From the NCBI GenBank assembly GCA_973895155.1, contig OZ316897.1:3100001-3164000 (forward strand): a stretch of DNA of 64,000 bases, read 5' to 3'. The position numbers were made by a program, and so were the translations under genes. Shown here in pieces: positions 12,792 through 24,110 of this stretch; positions within the stretch are counted from its first letter, which is position 1; each line of letters starts with the position of its first letter. The notes under the pieces were generated by a model, which did no database searches, was not told where the DNA came from, and worked only from the letters and a program-made list of their open reading frames with translations. This stretch comes from Marsupella aquatica (taxonomy: Eukaryota; Marchantiophyta).

Positions 12792-15700
12792 TGTCAAGGT
12801 TATGCTCTCAACGTAGTGTCAAATCCAGGTAGTGCATGTACTTTTCACATTTGCTCTAGGAGAGATTATTTCAGTTCTTACACGGTTTCCAACGGGTCAG
12901 TGTTGATGGGAAATGGAATCCCATGTCAAGTTGTTGGACTTGGATCTGTTAGATTTTATATGTTTGATGGTGTTGTAAGAACGGTGAGGAATGTGAGACA
13001 TATTCCTAGCATGATGAAAAATCTCATTTCACTTGGAGCTTTAGAAGCAAATGGCCATCAGTGGAGTTTTGCTAATGGTGTCCTTCAGGTTTCAACTGGT
13101 ACTAAAGTTGTATTGAAGGGAAAGAGACATAGAAATCTATACATTTTGGAGGGCAGTGTAGTTTGTGATGAAGCCAATGTAACCTTATCTCATGAGGAGA
13201 CGGCCCGGCTGTGGCACTTCCGTTTGGGCCAAATGAGTGAAAAAGATTTGGCTATTCTTCAGAAAAAAGGTTTACTTTCTAATTTGCTATTTTGTAAGTT
13301 GAAATTTTGTGAGCACTGTGTGCTAGGGAAGCAGCACAGGAAACCCTTTGGAGTTGGAACTCACACCAGCAAGGAGGTACTTGAGTATGTACATAGTGAT
13401 GTGTGGGGTCCAGCCCCTACTCCCTCACATTCTGGACGGTTATACTATGTCACGTTCATTGACGATTACTCAAGGTATGTGTGGATATACTTTCTACACA
13501 ATAAGTCTGATGTTTTTGCCACTTTTAAGGAGTGGAAAGCCCAAGTTGAGAATCAGACTGGTAAAAAGGTGAGATATCTTCGATCGGATAACGGTGGTGA
13601 ATACAGTTCCGGGGAATTTGGAACGTATTGTAAGGAGTAGGGGATTACCCGTCATCTCACAACAAGTTATACTCCTCAGCAAAATGGTATTTCTGAGAGA
13701 CTCAACCAAACACTATTGGACCGCTCGAGGAGTATGTTGAGTCAATCATGCTTACCACATGAGTTTTGGGCTGAAGCTGTCAACACTGCAGCTTATTTGG
13801 TAAATTTTTCTCCATCCAGTTCTATTGGATTCAAGACGCCATTTGAAATGAGGTACGGGCGTCCAGTAGATTACTCACATCTGAGGATTTTTGGATATGA
13901 TGCTTATGTGCTTATACCTTCCCAGCTTCAATCCAAGCTAGAGTCCAAGTCAAAGAAGTGCATGTTCCTTGGCTATCAAAAAGGTGTGAAAGGTTATAGG
14001 TTATGGGATCTAGTAACCTGTAAGCTAATTGTCAGTAGAGATGTGTCCTTTAATGAATCCAGATCATCAAAGGAGGGGGAGAGTTCTCAGGACTCCCATA
14101 CTGACAAGGAGAAATCTCCCATCCCGGACCGGGTTGAGGGGGAGATTAGTCATGATGCTGTTCATGATAGGAGAGATGGAGAAGCTCCAGGCTTGGAGCT
14201 GATTCCTGTGATGGAACAAGAGGAGTAGATTGTTGTTGGGGTACCTCAAATTCAGCCAGTAGCAGCAGCAGATCAACCTGAGTCATCTACTAGAAGAACT
14301 TCCAGTCGTTCTACTAGAGCTCCTACCAGGTATGGTCAATGGGCAGACTCATCTAAGCTAGATGATATTGACATTGCACCTGATGATGATGACGACATGG
14401 CTTTGATCTTGGAAGAAGGAGAGCCTTATTCGTACAGTGAGGCTTGTGCTTCAGAGTAGAAGCATGAGTGGAATGCAGCAATGCAGAGGGAGTTGCAATC
14501 TTTGAGTGACAACAAGACATGGGAGCTCGTGGAGCTTCCAAGAGGTCAGCAAGTGGTGGACAGCAAGTGGATTTACAAGTTGAAGGACAGTCCTTCAGAG
14601 GGTGGAGATAAGATCTACAAGGCAAGGCTTGTTGCCAAGGGGTTCACTTAGGAGAAAGGAGTGGACTACAATGAGGTCTTTCCACCGGTGGCTAAGTATT
14701 CCACAATTCGGATCTTGTGTCAGCTTGTTATATTTTTTGGTCTGGTGATGGATCAGATGGATGTTGTTACTGCTTTTCTCTATGGCAACTTGGAAGAGTT
14801 GATCTTCATGAGACAGCCACTAGGCTTTATGAAGAAGGGCCAAGAGAACTTAGTTTGCAGATTGCTCAAGTCCTTACATGGATTGAAGCAATCTCCCAGA
14901 CAGTGGAACAAACGGTTTGATGATTTCATGTTTGCTCAAGGTTTTACAAGGATCCCTGGGCCCTCACTCTTACTATATCAAGTGAACCCCCCTGAGAACA
15001 GATACCCCCCGTGTACCCCTTCTTAATATTTTTGTTCACAAAAAAAATCCCTTTGTTAATGTAAAAATATTAAATTTTCCTATTAAATTTTATCCTTTTG
15101 TAAATTATAATAGAATTTTTCAAGGAATTGAAAACACCCTTGAATTTTTAGAATTACAAATATCATACTGAAATAGTTAAAACTTTATCTTTCATAGGGG
15201 ACTTGTATGTTATGCTCAATGTTCAAGGTACATATTTTATATAGATAAACAAAATTAGGACGAGAGAAAATTATAGTTCTTCCTATAGTTTACACATAGA
15301 CCTGCAGTTTTGTCTTAGTGTTCGCAAAAGTGCCTCTGAACTTCTAGTTTCATTAGTACTATATATGTATAATCCAGGAATAATACTTCAAAGTCTGAAC
15401 CAACTATAACAAACATTGTTTGAGCGCTCGAGACCCCTCCCTCAATACACAAACACATCTGGCCTCATACATGGCTGTTTGATTCAAGGGAATTCAAAAG
15501 TAATCTTGTCCGTCCATGTGGGATTGATCCATGGATCCCCATCAATCCCAGTTTCCCAACCAAGTTGGGCCCAAAGATCCTGGCCCAAAATTTACTCAAC
15601 TCCCCACTTAACTCCTAAACATGCGGGTAAACATGTCTACCTTAACCCATTTGTTCCACCATAAGGGGACCAACGAAACCAAACTTACCTTAAGACGATA

Positions 15701-16723
15701 ATAATTAAATATATGATTTACTATATGGACACGTGTGCAAATGAAGTGATGACATGTGTGTCAACCATATAGTGACGCGTGTACTTGGCATTTTGGGTAC
15801 CCTTGCATAAGATTTATGTGACATGTATTTGATTCTTGCCTTATTACTAATATTGTGGTGAATGTATATAGAGGGATGTTGCCTACTTTAAAAACTGTTA
15901 TAAAAATTAGTTTGCATTACATTAAAAATACCCTTGCGTTGTTCGCACGTCCTCCCTGTATTAGTAACACTAAGGGCCCAGGGACAAGGATGGTGTATGA
16001 TCCTTGTGTATATATAAAATCAGTCAAGAATGATGTATTTGGTTTCATCATTTTGGTGATCTATGTGGATGACATGCTGATTGTAGGCAGTCTGATGTAT
16101 GTGATGACTTGTACTAGGCCTGACTTGGCCCTAGCGATGGGCAAGGTTAGCAGATTCATGTCAAATCCAGGAAAGGTACACTGGGAAGCTGTGAAATGGA
16201 GTTTAAGGTATGTGAAGGGAACACAGGACTATGGATTACTATTTGATAACAGATCAGATAGAACGTTAGTTGGCTATGTAGATTCTGACTATGGAGGCTG
16301 TCTGGATACAAGGAGGTCTACAACTGGGTTTGTATACACTCTTGGAGGAGGATGTATCAGTTGGAAATCTACCTTGCAGAAGTGCATATCTCAGTCTACT
16401 ACAGAAGTAGAGTATGTTGCAGCAACAGAAGTAGCAAAGGAAGCAATTTGGTTGGACAAGTTGATCGTGGAGATTGGTTTAGAACATGGCAAAATGACTC
16501 TAAACTGTGATAGTCAAAGTGCTCTTCACTTGGCTGCTAACTAGGTGATGGATAGCAGAGTGAAGCACATTGATATCAGGTACCATTTTATCAGGCAAGC
16601 AGTGTCTGATAAAACTTTTGAGCTAGTCAAGATTGATGGAAAGCTCAATCCTGCTGATGCTTTTACCAAAGTGATTCCTTTGGAGAGTTTCTCAAGACAC
16701 CGTGCTACATTGCAGGTTTTGTA
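12792..16723 (+). pseudogene. pol: Copia-1 pol (PR-IN-RT-RH), interrupted
   Basis: Pol lies in the same frame as gag, just after the TGA. The protease active site reads NPGSACTFH because 21 nt coding for the WILD part (present in Copia-2) are lost. Integrase: GAG-pre-integrase HH-CC region (LWHFRLGQ, CEHCVLGKQ) and DDE core (DVWGPAP, FIDDYSRYVWIYF, SDNGGEYSS), stopped by TAG at 13638. RT N-half spans 14500-14953, then an inserted 1,030-bp element, then YVDDMLIV near 16060. A deletion at about 16087 removes the RT connection region, and RNase H follows (GGCISWKSTLQKC, TEVEYVAATE). Further stops occur at 14226, 14458 and 16541. Not functional. Confidence 0.9.
14954..15983. mobile_element. 1,030-bp non-autonomous TIR element, 8-bp TSD
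   Basis: It interrupts the RT domain of Copia-1. Left end CCCTGGGCCCTCACTCTTAC and right end GTAACACTAAGGGCCCAGGG are inverted repeats (about 18 of 22 positions match). The duplicated target ACAAGGAT is exact at 14946-14953 and 15984-15991. Removing the insert and one target copy restores the Copia-2 sequence. There is no transposase frame. The 8-bp duplication suggests hAT. Confidence 0.88.
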
Positions 16724-16928
16724 GTTGTAGTGCAAGTACAGTTATTTAGCAATGTGTGACTATTTGTATATGGATTACTCATTCCTGTTTGGCTACGACT
16801 TAGTTCTAGTTAACCCTTAGTTTTAACCCTTGTGGTTTTTAGGGGGAGACCTGGTTTGGTGATTGTCTAGAACTTCCCGCTGAGGATTCCATATGGTAGC
16901 ATTTAGTCCAGTCCCCAAGACAAGAGTC

Positions 16929-16939
16929 AAGGGGGAGTT
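16929..16939 (+). other. Copia-1 polypurine tract
   Basis: CAAGGGGGAG lies immediately before the 3' LTR start. It is identical to the Copia-2 tract at 27961 and is the plus-strand priming site. Confidence 0.75.
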
Positions 16940-17030
16940 TGTTAGATATTGCTCTAGTCTTGTTACTCATGAGCTAACCACAGTTAGTCTAACTCGGGTT
17001 ATGACTTAGCTAATGTTAGTGGTAGTGCTG
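16940..17030 (+). repeat. Copia-1 3' LTR, truncated
   Basis: Only the first 91 bp of the 344-bp LTR remain; similarity stops after GGTAGTGCTG. About 4 of 91 positions differ from the 5' LTR. Because the end is lost, no target duplication can be read for this element. Confidence 0.85.
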
Positions 17031-17210
17031 TCAGGTGCGGCCTCTTGGTTAGCTAGGAAACGGTACGTTGCCCACACCACTCAGCCATAAAAGGACTGAT
17101 TGTGTACCAAGTTGCCTGACGCTACATGATTGCTGATTTTCAAATAGAGATGCCACTGTTTGTAATAAAAGTTGATCGGGCGTCGATGATGCTTTTGCTC
17201 CAAGTTCTCG

Positions 17211-19264
17211 TTACCTGCTTGTCATCTCCACGCTACGTTGCTCGGATAGATCTGTCTTGGGCGTTGCTGCGCCAGATTTTGCGTAGCCATTGTCACTGTC
17301 AATGGGATGCGCATCATGGCGCGACCCCGGGCGAGACCCAGGGCGCGACGCCAATTCAGACTTTTCAGTCGCCCCATCTCCCCACAGAGCATAAGCTTCC
17401 TCTCCATGGACGGCATCGTCTCCAACTTCTAGGGCGCCCTCCGACATTCGCAGGGGAACGACAAGCCGAACCACGAAGCAGATGAGGGTCGTACTTACAA
17501 TGTTCCAGACTATCACGAACGCCATTCCGGCGATCTGCCAGCCGAGCTGTTTGAGACCTTGAACATGACCGTGATGGTGATTGAAGCCGTAAAAGAGGCC
17601 ACGTTGATGCTGAATTCCACTGAACAAGTTGCACAATACGGGCTCGGCGAAGAGGCCGACACAAATGCCCCCTAGCGCTCCGGCCACAGCGTGCGTATGA
17701 AACACAGCCATCGTGTCGTCAACGTTCCGGAGAAAACCTAAGTCCCTGTGAAGCACGTTCATGGTGTACCATGGGATGATGCCTGACAGAAATCCCATGA
17801 CTAGCGCTGCCCATCCTTCCACAAGTCCTGCAGACATCGATCAATCATGCAATCCTAAGTCAAAACGTCACTACAGGGATTCAATTCTTGAAATTGGTTG
17901 TAATTCCGATCAAAGTGAGTGAACAATTAATGACATTCACCCGCGCTCTGCTTCCAAACTTTAGTACAAACATGCACAAAATACATGATATATGTATACA
18001 TACACATCATGAAAACTGTCCAGAACAATTAAGTACCTGCTGCTGGGGTGATGCAAACAAGGCCGGTGATCATTCCTTGAACAGCTCCAATCACTGAAGG
18101 TTTCCCGAACACTACAACGTCGAGGGCTAACCACGTCAACAAGCTACTCGCAGCGCAAATGTGCGTGTTTATGACGGCCATCGAGGCATCTATGTTGGCA
18201 GACAAAGGATCTCCTCCATTGAATCCAGTCCACCCCAGCCACAGCAAACCAGCCCCAGCGAGCATGAGCAATAAGTTGTTCGGTGGAAATTGCTCTCGAT
18301 CTCTTTTCAACCTCGGCCCAACCTATACGTGTGCAACAATACCCTGAAATCCTTAGTCCGAATTCGTTTTTGAAGAATGGATTCCTTGCTACAAGCGTCA
18401 GATTACATGATTTTACTAACGAAGTTATATAATTGACACTCTAACTAACACTTTAATTATGTATTAAAATCCTCTTGAAACATAATCGAAACGTTTCAGT
18501 TAAATGCGCTATATACGCAGGCCAGGAGTTGTTGGCAGAGAGAAGTGTGGTACCCAGTAAGCCGCAACGAAGCCTGCTATGCCTGACGAAAGGTGGATGA
18601 TGTATCCGCCAGAGTAATCGAGGACGCCATATTGAACCAAGAAGCCTCCACCCCAGACGCTAAAACAAACCGGCGTGTATGAGAAAACAACCCATAGAGG
18701 CGCGAAGAGAAACCAGGCCCAGATGTTCATTCTGCCCAGTACAGCTCCTGCTAGTATGATGATAGTTATGGCAGCAAACACGAACTCAAAGTACACCAAA
18801 GTCGCCATCGGGAAAAGCTCAGAGGCTGTAAAATTATTGTAGGGAACTCCCATGAGTTCTCCACTCGGAATATCTGCAGTCGGGATTCTCGCTTGCAGCA
18901 AAAGAAAATTATGGCTCAATGCGACATTTGCCTTTCCCCAGAATGGTAGCAATTTGTCGCCAAATGCCATTCTGTATCCACACAGGACCCAGACCACGAG
19001 CCCCGATGCAAAACCATACAGAGCCATGAAAGCAGAATTGACTGCCCATTTCTTCTTCACGTAGCTCCCATATAAGATGACCAGCCCTGGCACACTTTGC
19101 ATGCCCACAAGGGTTGCAGAAGTCAATTGCCACGCATTGTCGCCCTTGTTCAGCCAGCTTGGTAAAACTGTTGAATAGGCTGGAGCACTAGATACAGAAT
19201 TCCCGTATGCAGAGAGCTCCAAACCGGAAGTCGTACCCATGGCTTTGCTCTGTGCTACCTCCAA
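17211..19264 (-). CDS. AMT2-type ammonium transporter, 3 exons
   Basis: Second plant AMT2-like ammonium transporter, tail-to-tail with the gene at 657-2874. Exons on the minus strand are 19264-18554, 18322-18037 and 17827-17211; introns are GT-AG (231 and 209 bp). Intron positions match the paralogue exactly: phase 0 after AAYW, and phase 1 inside the Gly of ITPAAG. The product is 537 aa and uninterrupted. It has [18 protein letters not shown], signature DYSGGYIIH, pore histidines ([13 protein letters not shown]) and tail [13 protein letters not shown] Met at codon 9 is an alternative start. Copia-1 ends about 180 bp beyond its stop codon, so its 3' UTR may include retrotransposon-adjacent DNA. 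It appears functional. Confidence 0.93.
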
Positions 19265-20720
19265 CTGGCCGACCTCCCAGCTTAAAGATCTGTCAGCAGT
19301 ACATCACGTTACGGCTTTGGTAAGGTAAGCCGTCACTTGGGGACTGACAACATTTTCTGGTCGATCATCTTAAGAAGTTGGTTTTCCTACTCGAAAGTTG
19401 AAACAGATCGGAGGACCGTCCTCTCAATCAGTGCACTCTTCTCAATTAATAGCTAAATTCGCTGAAAGCGTCCAATATCAGTTCTCTCTGGTGAATCTGT
19501 GTTTTGGGCTCCACTCTCCTCAGTGTGGCCTGGCCAGAACAGCATGCCGCTGGAAAGTATCCCCAGTCTCGGTGGAAGGGCGTTTAAAAATTTGGAAATG
19601 ATCCATTTATCCAAGCAAGTGTCCAAACAGAATCTCTCCAAGACTGTGCCGTCCGAGGATGTAAATCCCGAGGCAACGTCATTTTCATTCTACAAAGTCA
19701 TAGAACTTGTGGACAGTCTTGAAACGGCTTGGTGACAGTCGACAACTCTCCAGCCTCCAGGGTCTCAAATGATTCGATGGTCCGGACTATCTGAAAACTT
19801 ATTTATGCAGCTAGCTAGCTAGACAGGATCGCTGTGGCCATGCAAAGAAAAGATTCATTAAAGGAAATGACCCATTGATTGATAGTTAGTCGGCAAGTAT
19901 GCCATCCCTGCACCGGTTCCTGCCGGCGAATTTTTCAACTCAGGCGGTCGCCACCACGTTTGAGGCGAGCCCCGTCTGATGTTAAGATTCCATGCGCGGC
20001 GGCTGAATCCCTGACCAGCAAGGTCCATGAGATACTTTCAGATTCAGGCTTAGAAATTGTCTCTCACGCATCGTTCCTTGGCACACTTTAGGCGTTACAA
20101 GTACGTTTGACACGGATTCATTCACTTAGTTTAATGCATAAAATATGTGGACCTTTCTTGGACCAAAGCTAGTGGTTTCTTCAGTGGACAGTCGATTGAA
20201 CCGGTCTCATTATTTTACTGTAGGGAATAGTTACAGTAATGTGAATAAGACACGCAGGTTAAAGACATCCCAATTTAACATAGAAACCTAGGGAATTGTG
20301 ATTCCTCAATTTACATTGAAGTTCAGGTGAATGACTGTGCGCTGAACTCGCTGAAGTGAGAGGCTTTTTTACTTTCCTTTTGAGTCAGATTAGTATTTGA
20401 TGGCATGTCCTTTCAATGCATATTCAGATGTGAACTTTTCAGATAACTAGGAAATACCAGGAGGACTCTACATAAGACTGGAGAACCTCCCTAAGCCTGC
20501 TGTAATTTTTATGAAAAGGTTCTCAAGAAAGATAGTTAAATGCTAAAATGCTAGCTAGCTTGGTTGTAGACCATGTATTCACAAAAATTCAGTATAATCT
20601 GGTCTAGATAATATATTAACTTTCACATAGAAAAAAATTCAGTTTACTTTTTATATATCTTTGGATTCGTCAGTGAAGAGGTACAAGAGTCAGTTTACTC
20701 CATACATGGGTCTAGCTTCA
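19265..20720. other. 5' flank of the second AMT gene
   Basis: It should contain the promoter of the minus-strand AMT gene. Short open frames at 19398-20091 have no support. No clear TATA box or other site is called. Confidence 0.4.
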
Positions 20721-20998
20721 TTCCCGGGGTCCTCATTTCTTTTCTCCCGACCCATCACGCATGAATAACTAAGTATAGGGTTTTTTTTTGTTTAGTGAAA
20801 TACTTTAAAAAATTTGTTGAAGAACATTGGGATTATTTTAATCCAATTATAAGAATTATAAGAATCATAGGGTTTTTTAAATCAAATTAAGTTAGGGGCA
20901 AAACAATTCCTAAAAAAAACTTTATTGACTTAAATTTTACGTAATTTATTCCCCCAAAATTCCGCGCCTGATATGGGACACCCCTTGGATTGAGGTCC
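20721..20998. repeat. Possible degenerate MITE
   Basis: Starts near CCCGGGGTCCTCATTTC, has a T-rich interior like the family at 6756 and 53093, and ends near GATATGGGACACCCC, a weak inverted match. No target duplication is apparent. Offered as a candidate only. Confidence 0.3.
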
Positions 20999-21234
20999 CA
21001 GTCTTCACTCTAGATATGACTTAGACTTTAACTTTCACCTTTACTTTGCACTTATATGATTGCACTTATATGATTGGAATAGTCTGCTAACGGAATTTTT
21101 GGTGAGCATATCTAGACAACAATTGCAACGCGAAGGAGGATATGCATGGTTTGGATGCAGGGTATTTCCCAACATTCTCCCGGTAATTCATTGTTTGATA
21201 ACAAAGAAGTAGGTATTCCGGCCATCTTGGGGTA

Positions 21235-21426
21235 ATGCACCCAAATTACCTGCTGAAGCCCACAGGTACCAGGGTATATCACACTCTGAGTATTTTGACC
21301 TCTCCCCTACGTGTCGCCGGGGAATTTAGCTACGTACAACCACCCACTTGTGAAGGGGTATTGTTGGGCTATTCTGACGGATGGCTCCAATTGCAAGCAT
21401 GCAGGTGTAGGCTGTGGCGTCCGTGG
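21235..21426. repeat. Minisatellite fragment left of giant A
   Basis: GGCTGTGGCGTCCGTGG and the preceding CGGATGGCTCCAATTGCAAG match the 146-bp tandem units at 51219-51640. The array was therefore split by insertion of giant A: the left piece ends in GTGG, and the right piece resumes with GTGGATGTATTGG. Confidence 0.75.
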
Positions 21427-21461
21427 AACACAGTGATGGACCAAACGAGAAGTATGACCAC
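21427..21461 (+). repeat. Giant A left TIR
   Basis: AACACAGTGA followed by a GACCAAAC, GAGAAGT, GACCAC series; about 31 of 35 positions match the right terminus. Immediately inside, CCAAACGAGAAGTGTG repeats as a direct copy. Confidence 0.8.
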
Positions 21462-21563
21462 CAAACGAGAAGTGTGTTTTTGATTTCGCAAAAAATGGCG
21501 AAAAATCACTAAAATTAAGATCAAAAACGCTATTTTGAGGATGAATCCAAAATTGCATCCAAC

Positions 21564-21907
21564 TGTTAGATATTGCTCTAGTCTTGTGACTCATGAGCTA
21601 ACCACAGTTAGTCTAACTCTGGTTAGGACTTCGCTAATGTTAGCGGTAGTGCTGATGTGCATATAGCCAGGGCTGATGCTAGACCCTGGTGGAACTTAGG
21701 CTCATTGTTACGGAGCTGGTTGAGAGATAGGGAGAGCTTGTGTTGTGGATGCTTGGTATGGCCGGTCGGCCTAGAGTGCAGTAAAGCTCTTGTGTGTTCC
21801 AGTGGACGTAGCCTCATGTAGAGGTGAACCACGTATCTCTCTGTGTCGACTCTTGTGCGTTGGATGGTTCATGGGCTTGCCGTTGCGAATGTCGTCTATG
21901 CTCAACA
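21564..21907 (+). repeat. Copia-2 5' LTR
   Basis: 344 bp, TGTTAGATATTGC to CTCAACA, followed by the PBS TGGTATCAGAGC at 21910. Confidence 0.95.
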
Positions 21908-23571
21908 AGTGGTATCAGAGCATGCCTGGGAGGTGACAAGGTTTTTTTGTGACGGGTTTTTCCAGCGTTCATTGTTGATGGTATATTTGGAGTTTCATCG
22001 CATGAAACTCGAATGTGTGTGGCTGTGCGGATAGGTTAGTGAGAGGGCATTCTAACGGTGGTTAGAACTCACTGATTGGTATCCGTGGTGCAGAGGAATT
22101 GAAGTTTGCGTTGTTCAGGTTTTAGTCGTGTTCGACGGCTTTTCGGGGGAGGGACCAGAGATCGCGTTTTTCAACGGTGTGAGCTGTGCGGTGCGGGAGG
22201 GATCGCACATTATAGCTCAAGTTGAAGGTTGAAGCGAGCTGGTCGTTTCGGTAGCTAGATTGTTGTTGAGTTGTTACCGAGTGCGACGTGACGAGTGAAG
22301 GAGGCATTCAGGTTTTTTCACAAGCTATGGAGTTTGTTCTCATCTGAACCGGGTTTCTCTTCGTGACGTCCGCCTCGGTGGAAGAAACGCGAAGTGCTAC
22401 GGCTCAACGGTTTGATCGCGGCGAGGCGGTCGTTTTGAGTCCGGGATTGGTACTTGACGCGGAGTGAAGGCGTCGCGGCATAAGTTTTTACAGTGCTGGA
22501 GTTGCAGACGGCACCGATGTGATTCGGCAACATATCCCGTCAGTAACTCATTGTTTTCTCACTGGAAACGGCGGCGAGGTGTGTAACCCGGGGTTTGTTT
22601 TTGCTTTGGGTGCCAAATTTGTTTTTTAGGTCTTATAGGGGTTTAACCCCTTGTGTGTGCTTATACACACATTTGTGTGTGTATTGTGTGTATAAACACA
22701 CGTTTTTCCCCCTCCCGGCTCCCCTCTACTCCCTCCTGCATACGTACGCGCGCGGCCGTGCACCCCTGCGCAGCGCCGGCCGGCGCATTTTCTGCCGCCC
22801 GGCTACTTCCTGACGGCCCCCTGCCTCGCCCCCCCTGCAACCCTCGCGCCTCCCGTCGGCCTCCCCCGGCCCGGCCCTCCACGCTTGCCCGACGCCCCTC
22901 CCGCTGCTTTGGTATCCTGACTGCCTGCCTCGCGAGTCACGGCAGCGACTCATTTTTCACCCCGGCCCGGCCCTGCAACTATATGCGGTTGCGTACACAG
23001 CCGCTTGTAATCCATCCGTGTACCCGCGCCTGGCCCATCTCGCGTATTTTCATTTAGGGGCCTTTAAGCCCCCTTTAAGGCCAATTTCTGGTCTTTTTCT
23101 TGCCGGCTCTTCTATTGGCTGTCCCGGGACCGGTGACCCTCTGTTTTAACCGTTTCGACAAGGGGAACGGCCCCCTGTGAGACCTGCTGTATTGTGCGGA
23201 ATATTCCCAAAAAACAGAGAGCTGTTTTTTGGCCGTCCGACAAAGATTCCATCCGCCGAACGGTAACTTTTTTGGTTCTTTTTGGGCGAGGACGTTGCCA
23301 TTGGAGTTAGCAATGCGGCGCACCGATCACATCGCAATTCCGACGACGGGTTGTACTTGGGATTTCGGTTATTCTCCAAGGTGGTCAAAACGGGGGAGAT
23401 TCCCAAGGTTTTACCCACCCCGACCGAAATTTGAATAACTTTCCCGTCAAATTTTGATTTTGATTTCGGCTTTCAGTATTGGACTCCTAGCTTCGTGGGC
23501 TACGCGGCGGTGTTGAGTTTTGAGTTTTATGAGAAGTTTTGAAAAAAGATGTTTTTTCATGATTGTTTCAT

Positions 23572-24110
23572 ATGAGTGACTCGGAGGATACTGGAAGAAT
23601 TGGCGTCGGTGGAGCTTCAGGATCGCGACGGTCAGACGGAGAGTCTGAGGAGGAGCTGCTACTATTTGAGGAAGAACTAGTGACACCGGTACGATCACAG
23701 GTGCGGCATGCAGTAGAGGAAGCTGTGTTACTACCAGAGCTATCGGTGGTTGGAAAGAAGAGGGAGATGGCTAGATTTGGAGCCTAGGTAAAGTTTGAGG
23801 TGAAGAAGTACGATGGTCGTACTGATTACTTCCTCTGGGAGAAGCAAGTGAAGGGTGTTCTACGGGCCATGGGCTTAGCTCATCTACTTTCATCGCGAGA
23901 GTAGTATGATGGAGAGGAGGAGATTTATGTGAGACAATGGAGACAGGAGCAGGTGATTGCTGTCAATGCAATGATGCTATATCTCAAGCCACACATCATC
24001 AAGCAGCTCGATGATTATGCGGATTGTGCGTCACTGTCCCTACTGCCTCTGCTAACGCAGCATCGAGCTCGCATGAGGTAGATTTACTCGATGACGATGA
24101 CATATTGTGA
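23572..24110 (+). pseudogene. gag: Copia-2 gag, internally deleted
   Basis: Starts MSDSEDTGRIGVGG as in Copia-1. At the old position of the Copia-1 stop it has CGA. It contains in-frame TAGs near 23786 and 23901. About 0.5 kb is missing between the codons for DYADCASL and the Gag tail, removing the capsid C-terminal part and the CCHC knuckle. It ends at the same in-frame TGA before pol as Copia-1. Confidence 0.85.

Larger units (their letters stand above)
9725..17030 (+). mobile_element. Copia-1, defective Ty1/copia LTR retrotransposon
   Basis: Order: 5' LTR (9725-10068), PBS (10071), leader, gag, protease, integrase, reverse transcriptase, RNase H, polypurine tract, truncated 3' LTR. This order, with integrase before RT, is the Ty1/copia order. 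Protein motifs are of the TNT1-94/Tork-like plant type. Lesions: TGA in gag, loss of the protease Asp codon, several stops in pol, a 1,030-bp inverted-repeat element in the RT region, a deletion of about 0.3 kb in RT, and a 3' LTR cut after 91 bp. It lies between two AMT genes. About 6.75-kb Copia-2 at 21564-28316 belongs to the same family. Confidence 0.95.

Noticed and set aside
17031-17110. Possible tRNA-like or SINE sequence after the truncated LTR
   Set aside because: It has GGTTAGCTAGG-like and paired GTCAGG/CCTGAC phrases, but no clear A and B boxes or cloverleaf could be drawn.
20721-20998. A further member of MITE family 1
   Set aside because: Similar T-rich interior, but TIR match is weak and no 8-bp duplication is found; kept only as a low-confidence repeat.
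22595-23057. GC-rich open frames in the Copia-2 leader
   Set aside because: Same reason: leader RNA of a retrotransposon, no shared protein with Copia-1.
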